Shown: piece by piece, positions 12,200-21,650 of the stretch | Numbering within the stretch: the first letter of the stretch is position 1 | How the letters are laid out: each line of letters begins with the position of its first letter | From: a virus | DNA length: 24,827 nucleotides | Virus record (IMG/VR): IMGVR_UViG_3300050821_005158 | Span: 1 to 24,827 of that record | Direction: 5' to 3' (one strand) | Notes under the pieces: generated by a model | What the model was told of the DNA's origin: nothing | The model's database searches: none | The model's input: only the letters and a program-made list of their open reading frames with translations | Program-made: the position numbers and the translations under genes

Positions 12200-13450
12200 T
12201 CATGTCTTGATGATCTTGTTCATGATGATGGTCGGCTGCGTGTTCTGGTGCGCTAACCCGCTGCCCGACCCGCCCGTGTTGGGCGTATTAGGAACGCCGG
12301 TTGAGCCGCCAAGATCACCCGCAGCATCAGTGCTCCCGCTGGTGTAGCCGAGGTAGCCGTTTTGGTAGGGATTGCCCGGTGTAGACGAGTAACCCCAAGT
12401 GTTTCCGGCGTTCGCTAATAGAATGCTGTAGCCGCTAAGGACGCCATGAGCATGGCCGCCCGTGCTGACGCTGTGCCCGTGGCTCTGCATACTATGGACG
12501 TGCGATGCGACTTGCGTATCGAGCAGGACGTAGGTCTGCGCACCACCCGTCGCGCCCAGCACCGAGCCGTCGATGCCCGCGCCCGCCGTGGTCAAGCGCG
12601 TCGCCATTGCTTCTTTCCCCGCCGTCACGCGCCCGCCGAGATCGGGCACGTTGAAGTGCGTGCCATCGACCGAGCCGTAAGTCGTACCAATAGCGGTGAA
12701 CAAGGTTGGGTAATCAGCACGTAGCACAGACTGACCTTGGCAAAGAAGCCATCCCGGGGGAGCCGCAGCGCCAGCAAAGTCCATAACCATCCCAGAGATG
12801 AAGGAACCTGCTGACGCCAACGCTGCCGCAATCGCAGCATTGACCCAAGCAGTGTTCGGGATAGACGTATCATTATCCGCCACTGGCGGCGCAGTAACGG
12901 TCGGATTGCCCTGTAAGGCAACGTCTGCCTTCAAAGTCGGATTTGGATAGCTGCCGCTAAGATCGCCACCTGCTGCCCCACTCGGAGGGAAGGTTGAGGG
13001 GATAGAACCGGCCAGAGCGGCAACGGCATCATGAACGAATTTGGACGTCGCAATCGAGGTATCGCTATCCCCAACTGCTGGCGTTGGCGCCGTCGGATTA
13101 CCGGTGAGCGCAACGTCCACTTTGATCGTCGGATTTGGAAACGTCCCCGCTAGATCGCCGCCTGCTGGGCCAGACGGGGGAGCGGCATCCGGGATAAACG
13201 CCCCAGATGACATATCAAGACGATAGAGAAGAACATCTGGGATCGAATTGTCCGCAGTGATAACGTAATAGATGCCCCAGACAGGATCGTTTGCATCATC
13301 GATCCATTGCTGGCCCGGGACAACATAGGTCGGTCGGACCGGACCGCGATGCCAAGAGGCAACAGCATCTCGCCATTTGGTCAATTCATCCGCAAGCTCA
13401 ATGCCGCTGGTAGCGTGAGGGTCCATTACCCCAAAGTCATATTGAGACAT
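12200..13450 (-). CDS. Tail-collar fibre protein (longer paralogue, with repeats)
   Basis: A 416-residue protein. The N-terminal module (1-56: MSQYDFGVMDPHA, KWRDAVASWHRGPVRP, WIDDAND) is shared with the shorter paralogue. Two tandem repeats of about 58 residues (91-148 and 155-211) follow, each GGDL-[AS]-G-x-[FY]-PNPT-[IL]-K...DTSI. The collar domain is at about 219-285 (PPGWLLCQGQSVLRADYPTLF, FNVPDLGGRVTAGK). It is followed by His-rich HVH, HGH and HAH motifs, which in other phage fibres chelate metal ions between chains of a trimer. The end (TQPTIIMNKIIKT) is typical. The ATG overlaps the J stop as TAATG, with GGAGG upstream. It is probably a trimeric side fibre. Confidence 0.9.
   Translation of the reverse strand: MSQYDFGVMDPHATSGIELADELTKWRDAVASWHRGPVRPTYVVPGQQWIDDANDPVWGIYYVITADNSIPDVLLYRLDMSSGAFIPDAAPPSGPAGGDLAGTFPNPTIKVDVALTGNPTAPTPAVGDSDTSIATSKFVHDAVAALAGSIPSTFPPSGAAGGDLSGSYPNPTLKADVALQGNPTVTAPPVADNDTSIPNTAWVNAAIAAALASAGSFISGMVMDFAGAAAPPGWLLCQGQSVLRADYPTLFTAIGTTYGSVDGTHFNVPDLGGRVTAGKEAMATRLTTAGAGIDGSVLGATGGAQTYVLLDTQVASHVHSMQSHGHSVSTGGHAHGVLSGYSILLANAGNTWGYSSTPGNPYQNGYLGYTSGSTDAAGDLGGSTGVPNTPNTGGSGSGLAHQNTQPTIIMNKIIKT
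12818..13180 (-). repeat. Tandem repeat pair inside the longer fibre gene
   Basis: Codons 91-148 and 155-211 encode two copies of a module with GGDL, PNPT, DVAL-x-GNPT and DTSI at matching positions. The copies differ at many residues, so the duplication is old. It belongs to a class of linker repeats common in collar-type fibres. Confidence 0.8.
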
Positions 13451-16400
13451 TAACTATGTCCTCCATATCCTTGTACAAAGTAGTCGATGGTACCACCAGC
13501 GTGGACGGCGCCAAGATGGTCTCTACATTCGACCGTGAAATAATCCCTCGTGCTATCAAGTATGACAATATCTCCCCCGGGAGGAATATCCTCACGCACC
13601 GTCAATTGGACCGTCGGAGTAATATGGAACGGCGCAACGTAGGTTACGGTGAGATGACCTGTGTCGTCTAGCGGCACGTTATCCCCGTGCACGGAGCGCA
13701 GAGGTATATCGACAATCGCAGATGCCTCGATCACCCTGATCTCCGTTTGATGATCATAGATCAATCCGATCATCCGCCAACGAAAGGCTTGCGCCGTTAT
13801 GACGACGGACTTGAGCGGAACCCAATCTGTATAAGTCAAGCCATCGCTAGACGTTTGCATCTCGATATAAGCATCCCAATACGGAGAGTTAGACGCGGCC
13901 AGAGGCTTCGCAGACGCGAGGGGAACCCAGCTAATCATCGCATAAGCGAGTGATGGCGTTCCCGCAATCGGATCAATCTCAGCCATCGTCGGCCAGCTGT
14001 CGATATTAACAGGCGTTGCCTGGAACCGTCCCGAAGCCTCAACGTGAGCGGACATCGTAACTGTCGTCGGAATGCCAAGGTCTAAGTCGGTCGCAAAGTA
14101 ATACGTCCCCATCCATGTCGGCACACTATTGATCGCGGTCCCCCGGGGACCGGGCCAAATGTTGGGGTCTGGGGGGAGATAGTCAGGATAGGGTGGCCAC
14201 AACGACAACTCATTATCGGACGCGATGACTGTGAATGCTTCCTTAACTCCATCCCATTCTGGCTCCTCATGATTGTCTAGGACAGTGTGATCATCATTGC
14301 TTTGAGGAATGACCTCAACCTCTGCCCACTCGACACTCTCCTGTCCAAGACTGTCGATTGACTTAATCATATACGTCCCAGCAATGAACGGTGTGCTGAT
14401 CTGGACGGTTTTGTAGCTGATACGCGCAACGCTTGTCGTCGCGAGCGACCAGGCCTCATTGATGGTTCGTTTCGTAAATTTGATCCAATAATAGTCAACG
14501 TCAATCTCGCCTGTTGGCGTCCATTGGAGCGTCAAGAGGTTCCCCGATTGCGGCGAAGCATGGAAGTGTAGGGGAGGCAAAGGTCTTGCTGTCAAGCCAA
14601 TCGGAGTAAAGATGTAGACCAACGGTGGCGAACGTCTGCCAATTCCGTCAAAGGCACGGATGTAAACCGTCCATTCGCCCTGGGACATATCAGGTACGTC
14701 TTGTGAGACGCCAACAACTTGTCTGAAGATATGATAATCGCCGCGCGGTCCCGACATCTCCATTTGATAGTATTGAATGCGAGGATCGTTTGGAGCGGTC
14801 CAAGAAATGATGACGCCAAATTGGACTTTACCTGCCCCGTCTCGATAGATGTACTCAACCTTGCTCGGATTGGTTGGGGATGGGATCGGTCCGGACGGGA
14901 TGAGGCTAAACCGGGGGAGAGGGATCAGCCAACCATTGTCGATGTAGTCCCATTTCTCAATATGGTACTCAGTAGCCAAGACCTTGTATTGGCCAGTCTG
15001 TTGTTCTGTAACAGTATGGACGCGCCACAATGTCGGCTCAACTTGACCCGCGCGAGCGAGCCACATAGAGCCTGGCGTAATTCCTACTGGCTTATTACCA
15101 ATCACAATTTGATTGTTGGGAAGAATTTGATAGACGGGGCATTCAACTACGTATGGAGCTTCGCCTTCAGCCGCCGATCCAATCGTAATGAATACCCACC
15201 ATTGACCGGTCGCGAGAGGATCGACATCTTGGTCAAGGGTTATCGTATCTGTACCATTATCCTCCATAAGTCGCCCAGCCAACCTTGCCCCAGAGCGAGA
15301 CGGATCGTCAATCGCAATAAGCATCCCGGGGCGAACGTCCGCATTCTCAAGGCCAGTGACAAACGAGACAACCTCAGTCTCAAATTGGCTCGTATAAATC
15401 AGCCAACGTCCAACGCGGATCGCTTGTCCCCTAGACGTACAGCCAAAGGCAGTTATGCTTCCTTGGCGATAGCCGAATTGAGCGACAAGTTGAGGGTCTT
15501 GTACAAGCTCCACCGCTGGCTTGTAGTCGTCCAGTGGATCGTTCCAAGTAACAGCAACGGCTGTCCAGCGCGAGCGATAGTCAGCGCCAGTATAGTCAAA
15601 TAGTCCGCTCACAACATCTGCCGGTCCGAACAACCTCTCAGGATCAGTCAGCCGTCGGTCTTGGACAAGATGAATCGTTCCATTTGCAAAGTACAACGTC
15701 GCAAGCATCGCAGAGGCGACAGCGGTGAGAGTACTCCAAGCATCTTGCTGCGTATTGAGGACAGTGTTGATCGTCCAACGAACCTCCGTCCCTCCCTTTC
15801 CATCCGGAACGCCTTGGTCGCAAAATATGGCAGCCTCATAGAAGCCCCATTTGTCGACAATTGATGCATCAATCGCGTCCCCGATCCCATAGCGCGTATT
15901 CGTCAATAACGCATAAAGGATCCACGCTGGATTGTTAGTCCATTGCGTATAGAACGATCCATCCCAATCTCCATAGTATCCATGGTTCAAACCATTATAG
16001 TTGGTCGGTATCTGAACCATGATGCCATCGATTAGAAAAGCCCGTTGTGGTACGCTTTGAAAATCCCGAGCGTCAACAGCCATAGAAATAACGCAAGTGT
16101 CATCATAAGACAGAAGGTCGTCAAAAATTTCTGTATAAGATGACCAGTACAAATCGGACGGCGTATCAGATGTAGGAGGTGGCTGAATATTCTCCACACG
16201 TATCTGAATCGAAGAAGTAGCAGGAGGCAACGTAATGCGAACCGCGCGCTGATAAGGGGAGGTTGTCTTTCCGTAAATCTGTTCAGTGACGACATTGGTC
16301 CAGGTTCCCCCGTCAACGCTAATATCAAAAGCATAGGTCACGCTCGCGGCGACAACGTCACCATTAGACATGTTCGTGAACAATGCTGGGATTTGTAGAA

Positions 16401-16821
16401 CGTATCTGACTTCGTTGACCGTTGGCCCGCTAAGGTTCCGAACGACAGGGGTAAATGAGAAGCATTGCACGCCAACAGAAAAGACGGACTCAACGTCGGA
16501 GTATCCATACAATGGGTCTTGGAACGGATAGCCATATCTGAAGTCGCCATCCTTGATACCAAATTGAAAATTGCCAGCAGCATCTGCGATAGGTGTCCCA
16601 TCCAAGAAGATTGAATTCCAAAACGGTCCCCCTAGGGTCGTAGTGTGCATTCCATAGACAACACCCTCACTGATAACCTCCAAGATGCGAGCGGTTGCGA
16701 AGCTCCGAAGGGTATTTGGATAGTCAACAGGCGTGTGAGGTGTGGGCTGTGACGCGGACCCACCGCCTCCCTTGCCTCCGCCTTTGGAAGCAATACGCCT
16801 AACTTGGATAAAGTCTTCCAT
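13450..16821 (-). CDS. J: Tail tip attachment / host specificity protein J
   Basis: A 1123-residue protein of the lambda gpJ type, which forms the central fibre and baseplate hub and contacts the receptor. Residues 11-22 are a Gly-rich segment (GGGKGGGGS). They are followed by the conserved entry ATARILEVISEGVVYG at about 44-59, where gpJ proteins have LISEGEI-like text. The middle (about 250-640) carries hub features (AFLIDGIMVQIPTNYN, NPAWILYALLTNTRYGIG, VTWNDPLDDYK). Two fibronectin-III-like domains follow at about 650-740 and 747-830. The C-terminal 250 residues are probably receptor-facing and the most variable. It begins in the TAATG overlap with gene I and ends in the TAATG overlap with the fibre gene. 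Length is similar to lambda J (1132). Confidence 0.95.
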   Translation of the reverse strand: MEDFIQVRRIASKGGGKGGGGSASQPTPHTPVDYPNTLRSFATARILEVISEGVVYGMHTTTLGGPFWNSIFLDGTPIADAAGNFQFGIKDGDFRYGYPFQDPLYGYSDVESVFSVGVQCFSFTPVVRNLSGPTVNEVRYVLQIPALFTNMSNGDVVAASVTYAFDISVDGGTWTNVVTEQIYGKTTSPYQRAVRITLPPATSSIQIRVENIQPPPTSDTPSDLYWSSYTEIFDDLLSYDDTCVISMAVDARDFQSVPQRAFLIDGIMVQIPTNYNGLNHGYYGDWDGSFYTQWTNNPAWILYALLTNTRYGIGDAIDASIVDKWGFYEAAIFCDQGVPDGKGGTEVRWTINTVLNTQQDAWSTLTAVASAMLATLYFANGTIHLVQDRRLTDPERLFGPADVVSGLFDYTGADYRSRWTAVAVTWNDPLDDYKPAVELVQDPQLVAQFGYRQGSITAFGCTSRGQAIRVGRWLIYTSQFETEVVSFVTGLENADVRPGMLIAIDDPSRSGARLAGRLMEDNGTDTITLDQDVDPLATGQWWVFITIGSAAEGEAPYVVECPVYQILPNNQIVIGNKPVGITPGSMWLARAGQVEPTLWRVHTVTEQQTGQYKVLATEYHIEKWDYIDNGWLIPLPRFSLIPSGPIPSPTNPSKVEYIYRDGAGKVQFGVIISWTAPNDPRIQYYQMEMSGPRGDYHIFRQVVGVSQDVPDMSQGEWTVYIRAFDGIGRRSPPLVYIFTPIGLTARPLPPLHFHASPQSGNLLTLQWTPTGEIDVDYYWIKFTKRTINEAWSLATTSVARISYKTVQISTPFIAGTYMIKSIDSLGQESVEWAEVEVIPQSNDDHTVLDNHEEPEWDGVKEAFTVIASDNELSLWPPYPDYLPPDPNIWPGPRGTAINSVPTWMGTYYFATDLDLGIPTTVTMSAHVEASGRFQATPVNIDSWPTMAEIDPIAGTPSLAYAMISWVPLASAKPLAASNSPYWDAYIEMQTSSDGLTYTDWVPLKSVVITAQAFRWRMIGLIYDHQTEIRVIEASAIVDIPLRSVHGDNVPLDDTGHLTVTYVAPFHITPTVQLTVREDIPPGGDIVILDSTRDYFTVECRDHLGAVHAGGTIDYFVQGYGGHS

Positions 16822-17486
16822 TACATATCCTCTGCATTCAGCCCAGATGAAACGACAACTGAGCCGACTAGATGCGTTCCAATAACAATCGGGACCGGAG
16901 CGCCCTGCTGGCTATTGTTCACGACGCCATTGAATAGAAATGACGGCGCATCGCCAGCTGGCGCTCGCGCGGTCGGAGCGTCCTGGGCCTGAACAGACGG
17001 ATGCGACGCAAGGAGAGAAGCAACGCCAGTCAAAGCCATCGAGACACCTAAGGCTGCGACCGTACCATAAGAGATACCAATAGCGCCTACACCAATTCCA
17101 ACGCCAACGTCCGCCGATAGCGCAGCCGCTCCGAAGAAGGCAGCACCAGCAGGAGCAGCAAGGCCAGCAGTCACGACCATCGCGCCAACGAGCACAACGC
17201 CAGCGACAATCTTACCAACGCCATCGTCGCCTGCCGGTCTAGTCGCGGGAACGATATGGAGAGGCTGCGACCCAACGCGCATATTAAGTTGAGAGGCTTC
17301 AATTGAGTTATCGATGTGAGGCGGACCGACGATAAAGCGCCAATCGCCTTTGCGCAATTCAGAATACAATCCTGGCCTTAGCACGCACATCGCCCGGATC
17401 GTTTCTTGAGGTGAGGATACATCCAAACGATAATGCCGGCCGAAACGTCGGCCAACCTCCCCATATAGGTAGATGTCGCGGATCAT
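16821..17486 (-). CDS. I: Tail tip assembly protein I
   Basis: A 221-residue lambda gpI-type protein needed for tail-tip assembly and absent from the finished virion in lambda. Residues 1-95 are a ubiquitin-like region (IYLYGEVGRRFGRHYRL...). A long Gly/Ala hydrophobic part at about 108-165 (KIVAGVVLVGAMVVTAGLAA) follows. The ending is FLFNGVVNNSQQGAPVPIVIG followed by HLVGSVVVSSG, the conserved gpI C-terminal signature. The start overlaps the K stop as ATGA. The order K-I-J is as in lambda. Confidence 0.92.
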   Translation of the reverse strand: MIRDIYLYGEVGRRFGRHYRLDVSSPQETIRAMCVLRPGLYSELRKGDWRFIVGPPHIDNSIEASQLNMRVGSQPLHIVPATRPAGDDGVGKIVAGVVLVGAMVVTAGLAAPAGAAFFGAAALSADVGVGIGVGAIGISYGTVAALGVSMALTGVASLLASHPSVQAQDAPTARAPAGDAPSFLFNGVVNNSQQGAPVPIVIGTHLVGSVVVSSGLNAEDM

Positions 17487-18304
17487 TTATCGTACCTCAA
17501 TGTAACCATCACGTGCTGGTTATATCTCCCCCGGGGAACCTGGCAGGAGAGACGCGAGCGATCAAGCTCGCGTACCCCAGCTGCGTGGTGGAGCATCATG
17601 AATTGATCGATGATAAGGGCGGCATGCATCGGCACTCGATAATTCCACTGAAACAAAACGACATCACCAAAGGTTGCTTCATTAAACGGTATCTGGACAA
17701 AGCCTGATGCTTTGAAATTATCAAGGTACAGGTTCTGCTTCGTCTTACTCCACCACGACCATCCCCGGGGCGCGTGGGGGAAGGTAACGCCATGCTGGAC
17801 TTTGTACCAATCTCGGATCACCGTACAGCAATCATGAATACCGTGTCGAAAGGTTCTCCCTTCAATGGGCGCATCCTGTAGCATATCTCCCCAGCAGAAG
17901 ACATCGTATATTGGAAGGCACATGATGACGAACGGGATTCCCAGTTGCTGTTGATAGCGCATATCCATTTCGCTTGGGCAGGCTAAACCGTCGGGATGGC
18001 TATGGAAGAAGATGTCGGCTTGGGCCACCATCAAGAGTTGCTCGTCACTAAGCGCAATATCATTCTCAGGCGTCTTGCTCAGGTTCTCTAGTCGGATGTA
18101 CTCGCCACCTTTGACAATTGCGACAGCCTCTTTGGGATAGACTTCGTTACAATGAACCCAAGCCTCAAAGGCGATCTGCTGAGACCATTCTGCTGGGAAC
18201 GTCGGACACGATGGAGTTTTCTCATTCAGGATCGGCAAATGAGTCGGCAATGGCTCCTTGGCGCGGACCGGGATTGGCTGGCGTTGAGTAACTGGATAGA
18301 TCAT
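17483..18304 (-). CDS. K: Tail tip protein K: JAMM/MPN plus NlpC/P60 peptidase
   Basis: A 273-residue bifunctional protein of the lambda gpK type. The N-terminal half is a JAMM/MPN metalloprotease domain: E59 in PKEAVAI, then HSHP at 101-104 and S111-x2-D114, which completes the HxHP-x6-S-x2-D zinc site. The C-terminal half is an NlpC/P60 cysteine peptidase domain: DCC with C159 as likely nucleophile, FGDVVLF at 212-218, and H227 in MHAALI. These domains are thought to process tail-tip or cell-wall components during assembly or entry. All key residues appear intact. It overlaps L and I by four bases each (ATGA). Confidence 0.94.
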   Translation of the reverse strand: MIYPVTQRQPIPVRAKEPLPTHLPILNEKTPSCPTFPAEWSQQIAFEAWVHCNEVYPKEAVAIVKGGEYIRLENLSKTPENDIALSDEQLLMVAQADIFFHSHPDGLACPSEMDMRYQQQLGIPFVIMCLPIYDVFCWGDMLQDAPIEGRTFRHGIHDCCTVIRDWYKVQHGVTFPHAPRGWSWWSKTKQNLYLDNFKASGFVQIPFNEATFGDVVLFQWNYRVPMHAALIIDQFMMLHHAAGVRELDRSRLSCQVPRGRYNQHVMVTLRYDK

Positions 18305-18984
18305 GTCACCTTTCCTACTCCCGGGAAGAAGCGCGCAGGCAGGGCCTGATTTGGAAAGCGGAGCTTACAGCCTTGGACATTTCGCGAACAAAGATCATGC
18401 GGAGCGTCCGTTGGATAATTATTGTAGTCATAGAAGGCACCGCCGGAATACGGACAAGAGGCTTTGCTATAATCAAACCATCCGATGTCAGGGTTCCAAA
18501 CTCGATACTGATGAGAGCAAACATCGCGGAGGATCGTTCGTCGCGGGATCATCAAGCCTTGTTGATCAAGTATCGTCGCGAGTTTGAAGATAATCGCAAG
18601 CGCAGTATGGCTCGTCTTTTGCGCAACAGCGTATTTGTCTCTAGTGATATAAGCATTAGGGTCCGGTGTCGTTCCGTCATCAAGGAAACGCCGCAGGGTA
18701 ATGATACGGATCAAAAGTGCCCCAACCAATCCTTTGTAACTGTCAATCAAGAGATTGCCCGCACCATAAATGTTAGAGATGGTTACAGTAGGTTGAGCCG
18801 GTGCGCCTTTGGTAGACATCTCAAAGCCCTGCGCGTCCATCGGCAACGGCACATACTCTTGGCCTCCCAAGAAGATTGAAGTATCAAAGTCGGTCGCAGA
18901 TGAAAAGTAGAACATCTGTCCACCAAGCATGGTCGTATCGAGTTGGTACAGAACGATCAAACTGTCGGTTGAGAGTTGAGTCAT
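18301..18984 (-). CDS. L: Tail tip protein L with four-cysteine cluster
   Basis: A 227-residue lambda gpL-type tail-tip protein. The N-terminal 150 residues are a conserved beta-rich domain (LDTTMLGGQMFYFSS, GGQEYVPLPMDAQGFEMSTKG, AQPTVTISN). The C-terminal part has C156, C177, C199 and C206 in a spacing like that of lambda gpL, where four cysteines hold an iron-sulfur cluster. The intact set suggests the cluster is kept. Short four-base overlaps with M and K are seen. Confidence 0.94.
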   Translation of the reverse strand: MTQLSTDSLIVLYQLDTTMLGGQMFYFSSATDFDTSIFLGGQEYVPLPMDAQGFEMSTKGAPAQPTVTISNIYGAGNLLIDSYKGLVGALLIRIITLRRFLDDGTTPDPNAYITRDKYAVAQKTSHTALAIIFKLATILDQQGLMIPRRTILRDVCSHQYRVWNPDIGWFDYSKASCPYSGGAFYDYNNYPTDAPHDLCSRNVQGCKLRFPNQALPARFFPGVGKVT

Positions 18985-19364
18985 GGCGTTGGGTTCAACA
19001 GCTGCGGGTTAAAGGATTGCGCGAACGTAACATTGAGCAAACCGACGATACCATGCGTCTTGTTCTTATCTGAGATCGTCGCCGACCAAGTATCGACCGT
19101 CACGAATGCATCATTGATGTCATCCGGGGGAGTAAACCAAAATCCGTTACAAGCATTGGCCTTGAGGAATGCGTACATCTCCGTGATATCGTCCGTCCCG
19201 ACAAATGGGAATTGAAGTGTCCAAGAAGGACGGACCGGATTGAGTCCCCTCACGGCGCGATGATTGTAGCCGTCCCCATAGTTAGTTTGATCAACAGAAA
19301 GGTTCGCGGACCGCGCGGCCCCAGCCTGAGCGCACCACGGCCAATATGGAGTATTATGCGCCAT
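18981..19364 (-). CDS. M: Minor tail protein M
   Basis: A 127-residue lambda gpM-type tail-tip protein. Diagnostic text is QTNYGDGYNHRAVRGLN at about 26-42, RPSWTLQFPF at 45-54, and the segment around MYAFLKANACNGFWFTPP. The end (GIVGLLNVTFAQSF) is also typical. It sits between the tape measure and L, and its ATG overlaps the tape-measure stop as TAATG. Confidence 0.94.
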   Translation of the reverse strand: MAHNTPYWPWCAQAGAARSANLSVDQTNYGDGYNHRAVRGLNPVRPSWTLQFPFVGTDDITEMYAFLKANACNGFWFTPPDDINDAFVTVDTWSATISDKNKTHGIVGLLNVTFAQSFNPQLLNPTP

Positions 19365-21649
19365 TATCCCATCCTCGAATAGAGTGTACCGCCTGGGCGT
19401 TGCTCATTCTGAATAATATCCAACACCGCAGCCTTCATCTTTCGTCCGAAGGCCAGAGCCTGAGACGGATCGCCCGTTGCCCCTTGGACTTGTCCCATCG
19501 AGACGTTAACTGTGATATCGCCACCACCTGATCCATTTGGTTGAATCGTTCCTGCGACACCAGGGACGAAACGCTCCGGGCCATTCTCACCAACCAGATA
19601 TGATCCGTCCGGGGAGACGGGACCGCCAGACGCTTTGGGGATCAAAACGGTCCCTGCCGAAGTGACAGCAGCTTGCGCCGCCGCATTTCCAATTCCCGCG
19701 AGAGGATCGGTCGCCGTTGTGAGCGTTCCGAAGATGGCTTTAAAGACTTGAGACGCTGCGGCTTGGAGAGCGAGCTTTGCTAGCATTGTGGCGAAGTCCG
19801 CCGCGATCTGACCAAACGTCTTTGTAGAATTTCCAGCCAACGCATCCAATCCTTGGGACATTGCGTCTACCAATCCGGTGAACGCTTGCTGGCCAGTCGA
19901 GAAAGTATCATGCGCCTTCGCATAGGCGTTCGCAGCACTTTCGATACCGGCCTCAAAACCATCCATCCCACCCTTGATCCTGGCAATCTGTTCCTGTTGG
20001 GCGGCATATTGCTGATTGATATCATAAAGCGATTTGGCGTAGGCATCATTGCTAAGTCGTCCAGTCGCCATCTCCTTGTTGAGTTCATTAACCGCGAGCG
20101 CACGTTGCTTTGTTCCATCGCCAGCCGTCTTATCGCGGTTCTCTGCCGCTTGCGAATACTTCTCATATTGCTGAAGTGCGTTATTGGCGTCAACATAGGC
20201 AGTAGCTGTCGCAACAATCTCTGCGCGTCGCGCTTCCCCTGCTGGCGACTTCGTCAGTTGAGCGACCATATCGTCAATTTTCTTTTGGCGCTCTACCTCA
20301 TTCTTCAATTCGTCAAGGGGACGGTCCGTTTGATTGGCCATATCAGCAATGGCTTTATTCGCGGCAGCCGTGCTCTCCGTCAGGCGCTTGATTTGCTCTT
20401 CAATCCGATCCCGGGGAGCCGCGCCACCACCCTTTGCGCCTTTACCAGTAGCATCTGTCGCGGACGGTTGCGAGCCAGGCTTTGGATCGGGCAGCGTTGT
20501 AAAGAGGCCATAAGGGTCCGGCTGCCCCGGTCTGATCGTCCTAGCCTTTGCCTCCTCATCCGCAGCGGCGGCAGAATTGATCTGCTGCATCCGCGCGACA
20601 TAATCCTTCGCAGCAGCGACCTTGCGATTGAAACTATCAAGCGTCGCCTTATCTGCTCGATCACCAACAACCTTTAGATAGTTGTCGAGGGACGCCTGTG
20701 CTGACTCAAGCTCTTTGTTCGCACGATCAAGCGTCTCCCCGAATACCGCACCAGCGGCAGCCTGAGCGCCTGCCTGGAGCATACCCGCAGGGGAGAGTTT
20801 GTAGAGGATCGCCGCGAGCTTTGGAAGATCAAAATCGGCAATCGCCTTGCCCAAGGCACGAAAGTTGTCCGTGATATACGACAGACCGAGAGCCATCGCC
20901 TGAAGCGTTGACGATTTGACAAGGTTCCAGATCGCTGTGAAAAAGACATCGACCTTTTTGCCAGCCTCCTCAGAATTGATCGACATCTGCTGGATTGATT
21001 TGAGAGTATCCTCCGGAATGATTTGGTTCTTAAACTGATCTTGAAGTTGAGTAACAGGCGTAATCAGAGCAGTGAGCTTCTTCTCAAGGTCGGCCCCATA
21101 GTCTCCGAACGAAGCAAACTCAGCCCTAGCCCGCGCCACAGGGTCTTGTATCCGTAAGACGGCTGCCGCCATCTCCGCCAACGTCTCGCTTGGCCTCTTA
21201 ATGTTCCCATCAAGATCAACGAGAGTGATACCAAACTTGCTAAAGTTATCAATGACCTTTGAGCTGCCCTGAATGGCACTATCAAAGACGCTATTGAACT
21301 TCGTAATGGTAGAAAAGAATGAGCTGCTTTCGATCCCCGCGTGAAGCGCAGCAGCGGCATACGCTTGATAGGCGTCCGTCGTTAGCTTAACGGCATCGGC
21401 ATTTTTGATTACTTCAAGTGATGCCTTCTCCAAGCCCCTCACATATTCGGCCATCGCTTGGAAGGCTTCTTCGATGACCTTTACCCAAGCGGCGACAGAG
21501 GCAAAATCAAAAGCCTTCTTAACAACACTGCTAAAATCATCAAGGGATTTGTTGACTTGACCAAGCTGATCTTTTACGTCACTCATGCCCTTTTTAACGT
21601 CCGCGACATCCACGGACATTTTGATCATGACATCGCCAACAACGGCCAT
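19364..21649 (-). CDS. H: Tape measure protein
   Basis: A 761-residue tail-length ruler. The ATG at 21649 is chosen, with GGAGGATAGT upstream; an in-frame TTG at 21661 is less likely. Residues 5-70 are helical (VDVADVKKGMSDVKDQLGQV...). A conserved membrane-associated part lies near residues 240-300, and Gln/Ala/Lys-rich coiled-coil segments at about 430-560. The C-terminus has SGGPVSPDGSYLVGENGPER, a near-universal ending of lambda-type tape measures. If the usual rule of about 0.15 nm per residue holds, the tail is about 110 nm. It follows the G/T chaperones, as expected. Confidence 0.95.
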   Translation of the reverse strand: MAVVGDVMIKMSVDVADVKKGMSDVKDQLGQVNKSLDDFSSVVKKAFDFASVAAWVKVIEEAFQAMAEYVRGLEKASLEVIKNADAVKLTTDAYQAYAAAALHAGIESSSFFSTITKFNSVFDSAIQGSSKVIDNFSKFGITLVDLDGNIKRPSETLAEMAAAVLRIQDPVARARAEFASFGDYGADLEKKLTALITPVTQLQDQFKNQIIPEDTLKSIQQMSINSEEAGKKVDVFFTAIWNLVKSSTLQAMALGLSYITDNFRALGKAIADFDLPKLAAILYKLSPAGMLQAGAQAAAGAVFGETLDRANKELESAQASLDNYLKVVGDRADKATLDSFNRKVAAAKDYVARMQQINSAAAADEEAKARTIRPGQPDPYGLFTTLPDPKPGSQPSATDATGKGAKGGGAAPRDRIEEQIKRLTESTAAANKAIADMANQTDRPLDELKNEVERQKKIDDMVAQLTKSPAGEARRAEIVATATAYVDANNALQQYEKYSQAAENRDKTAGDGTKQRALAVNELNKEMATGRLSNDAYAKSLYDINQQYAAQQEQIARIKGGMDGFEAGIESAANAYAKAHDTFSTGQQAFTGLVDAMSQGLDALAGNSTKTFGQIAADFATMLAKLALQAAASQVFKAIFGTLTTATDPLAGIGNAAAQAAVTSAGTVLIPKASGGPVSPDGSYLVGENGPERFVPGVAGTIQPNGSGGGDITVNVSMGQVQGATGDPSQALAFGRKMKAAVLDIIQNEQRPGGTLYSRMG

Positions 21650-21650
21650 A

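Noticed and set aside
14719-15603. 294-codon plus-strand frame
   Set aside because: It lies entirely antisense to J, has shadow-like composition and no ribosome site.
19853-20677. 274-codon plus-strand frame
   Set aside because: Antisense to the tape measure; Arg/Leu/Ile-rich shadow of a repetitive helical gene.
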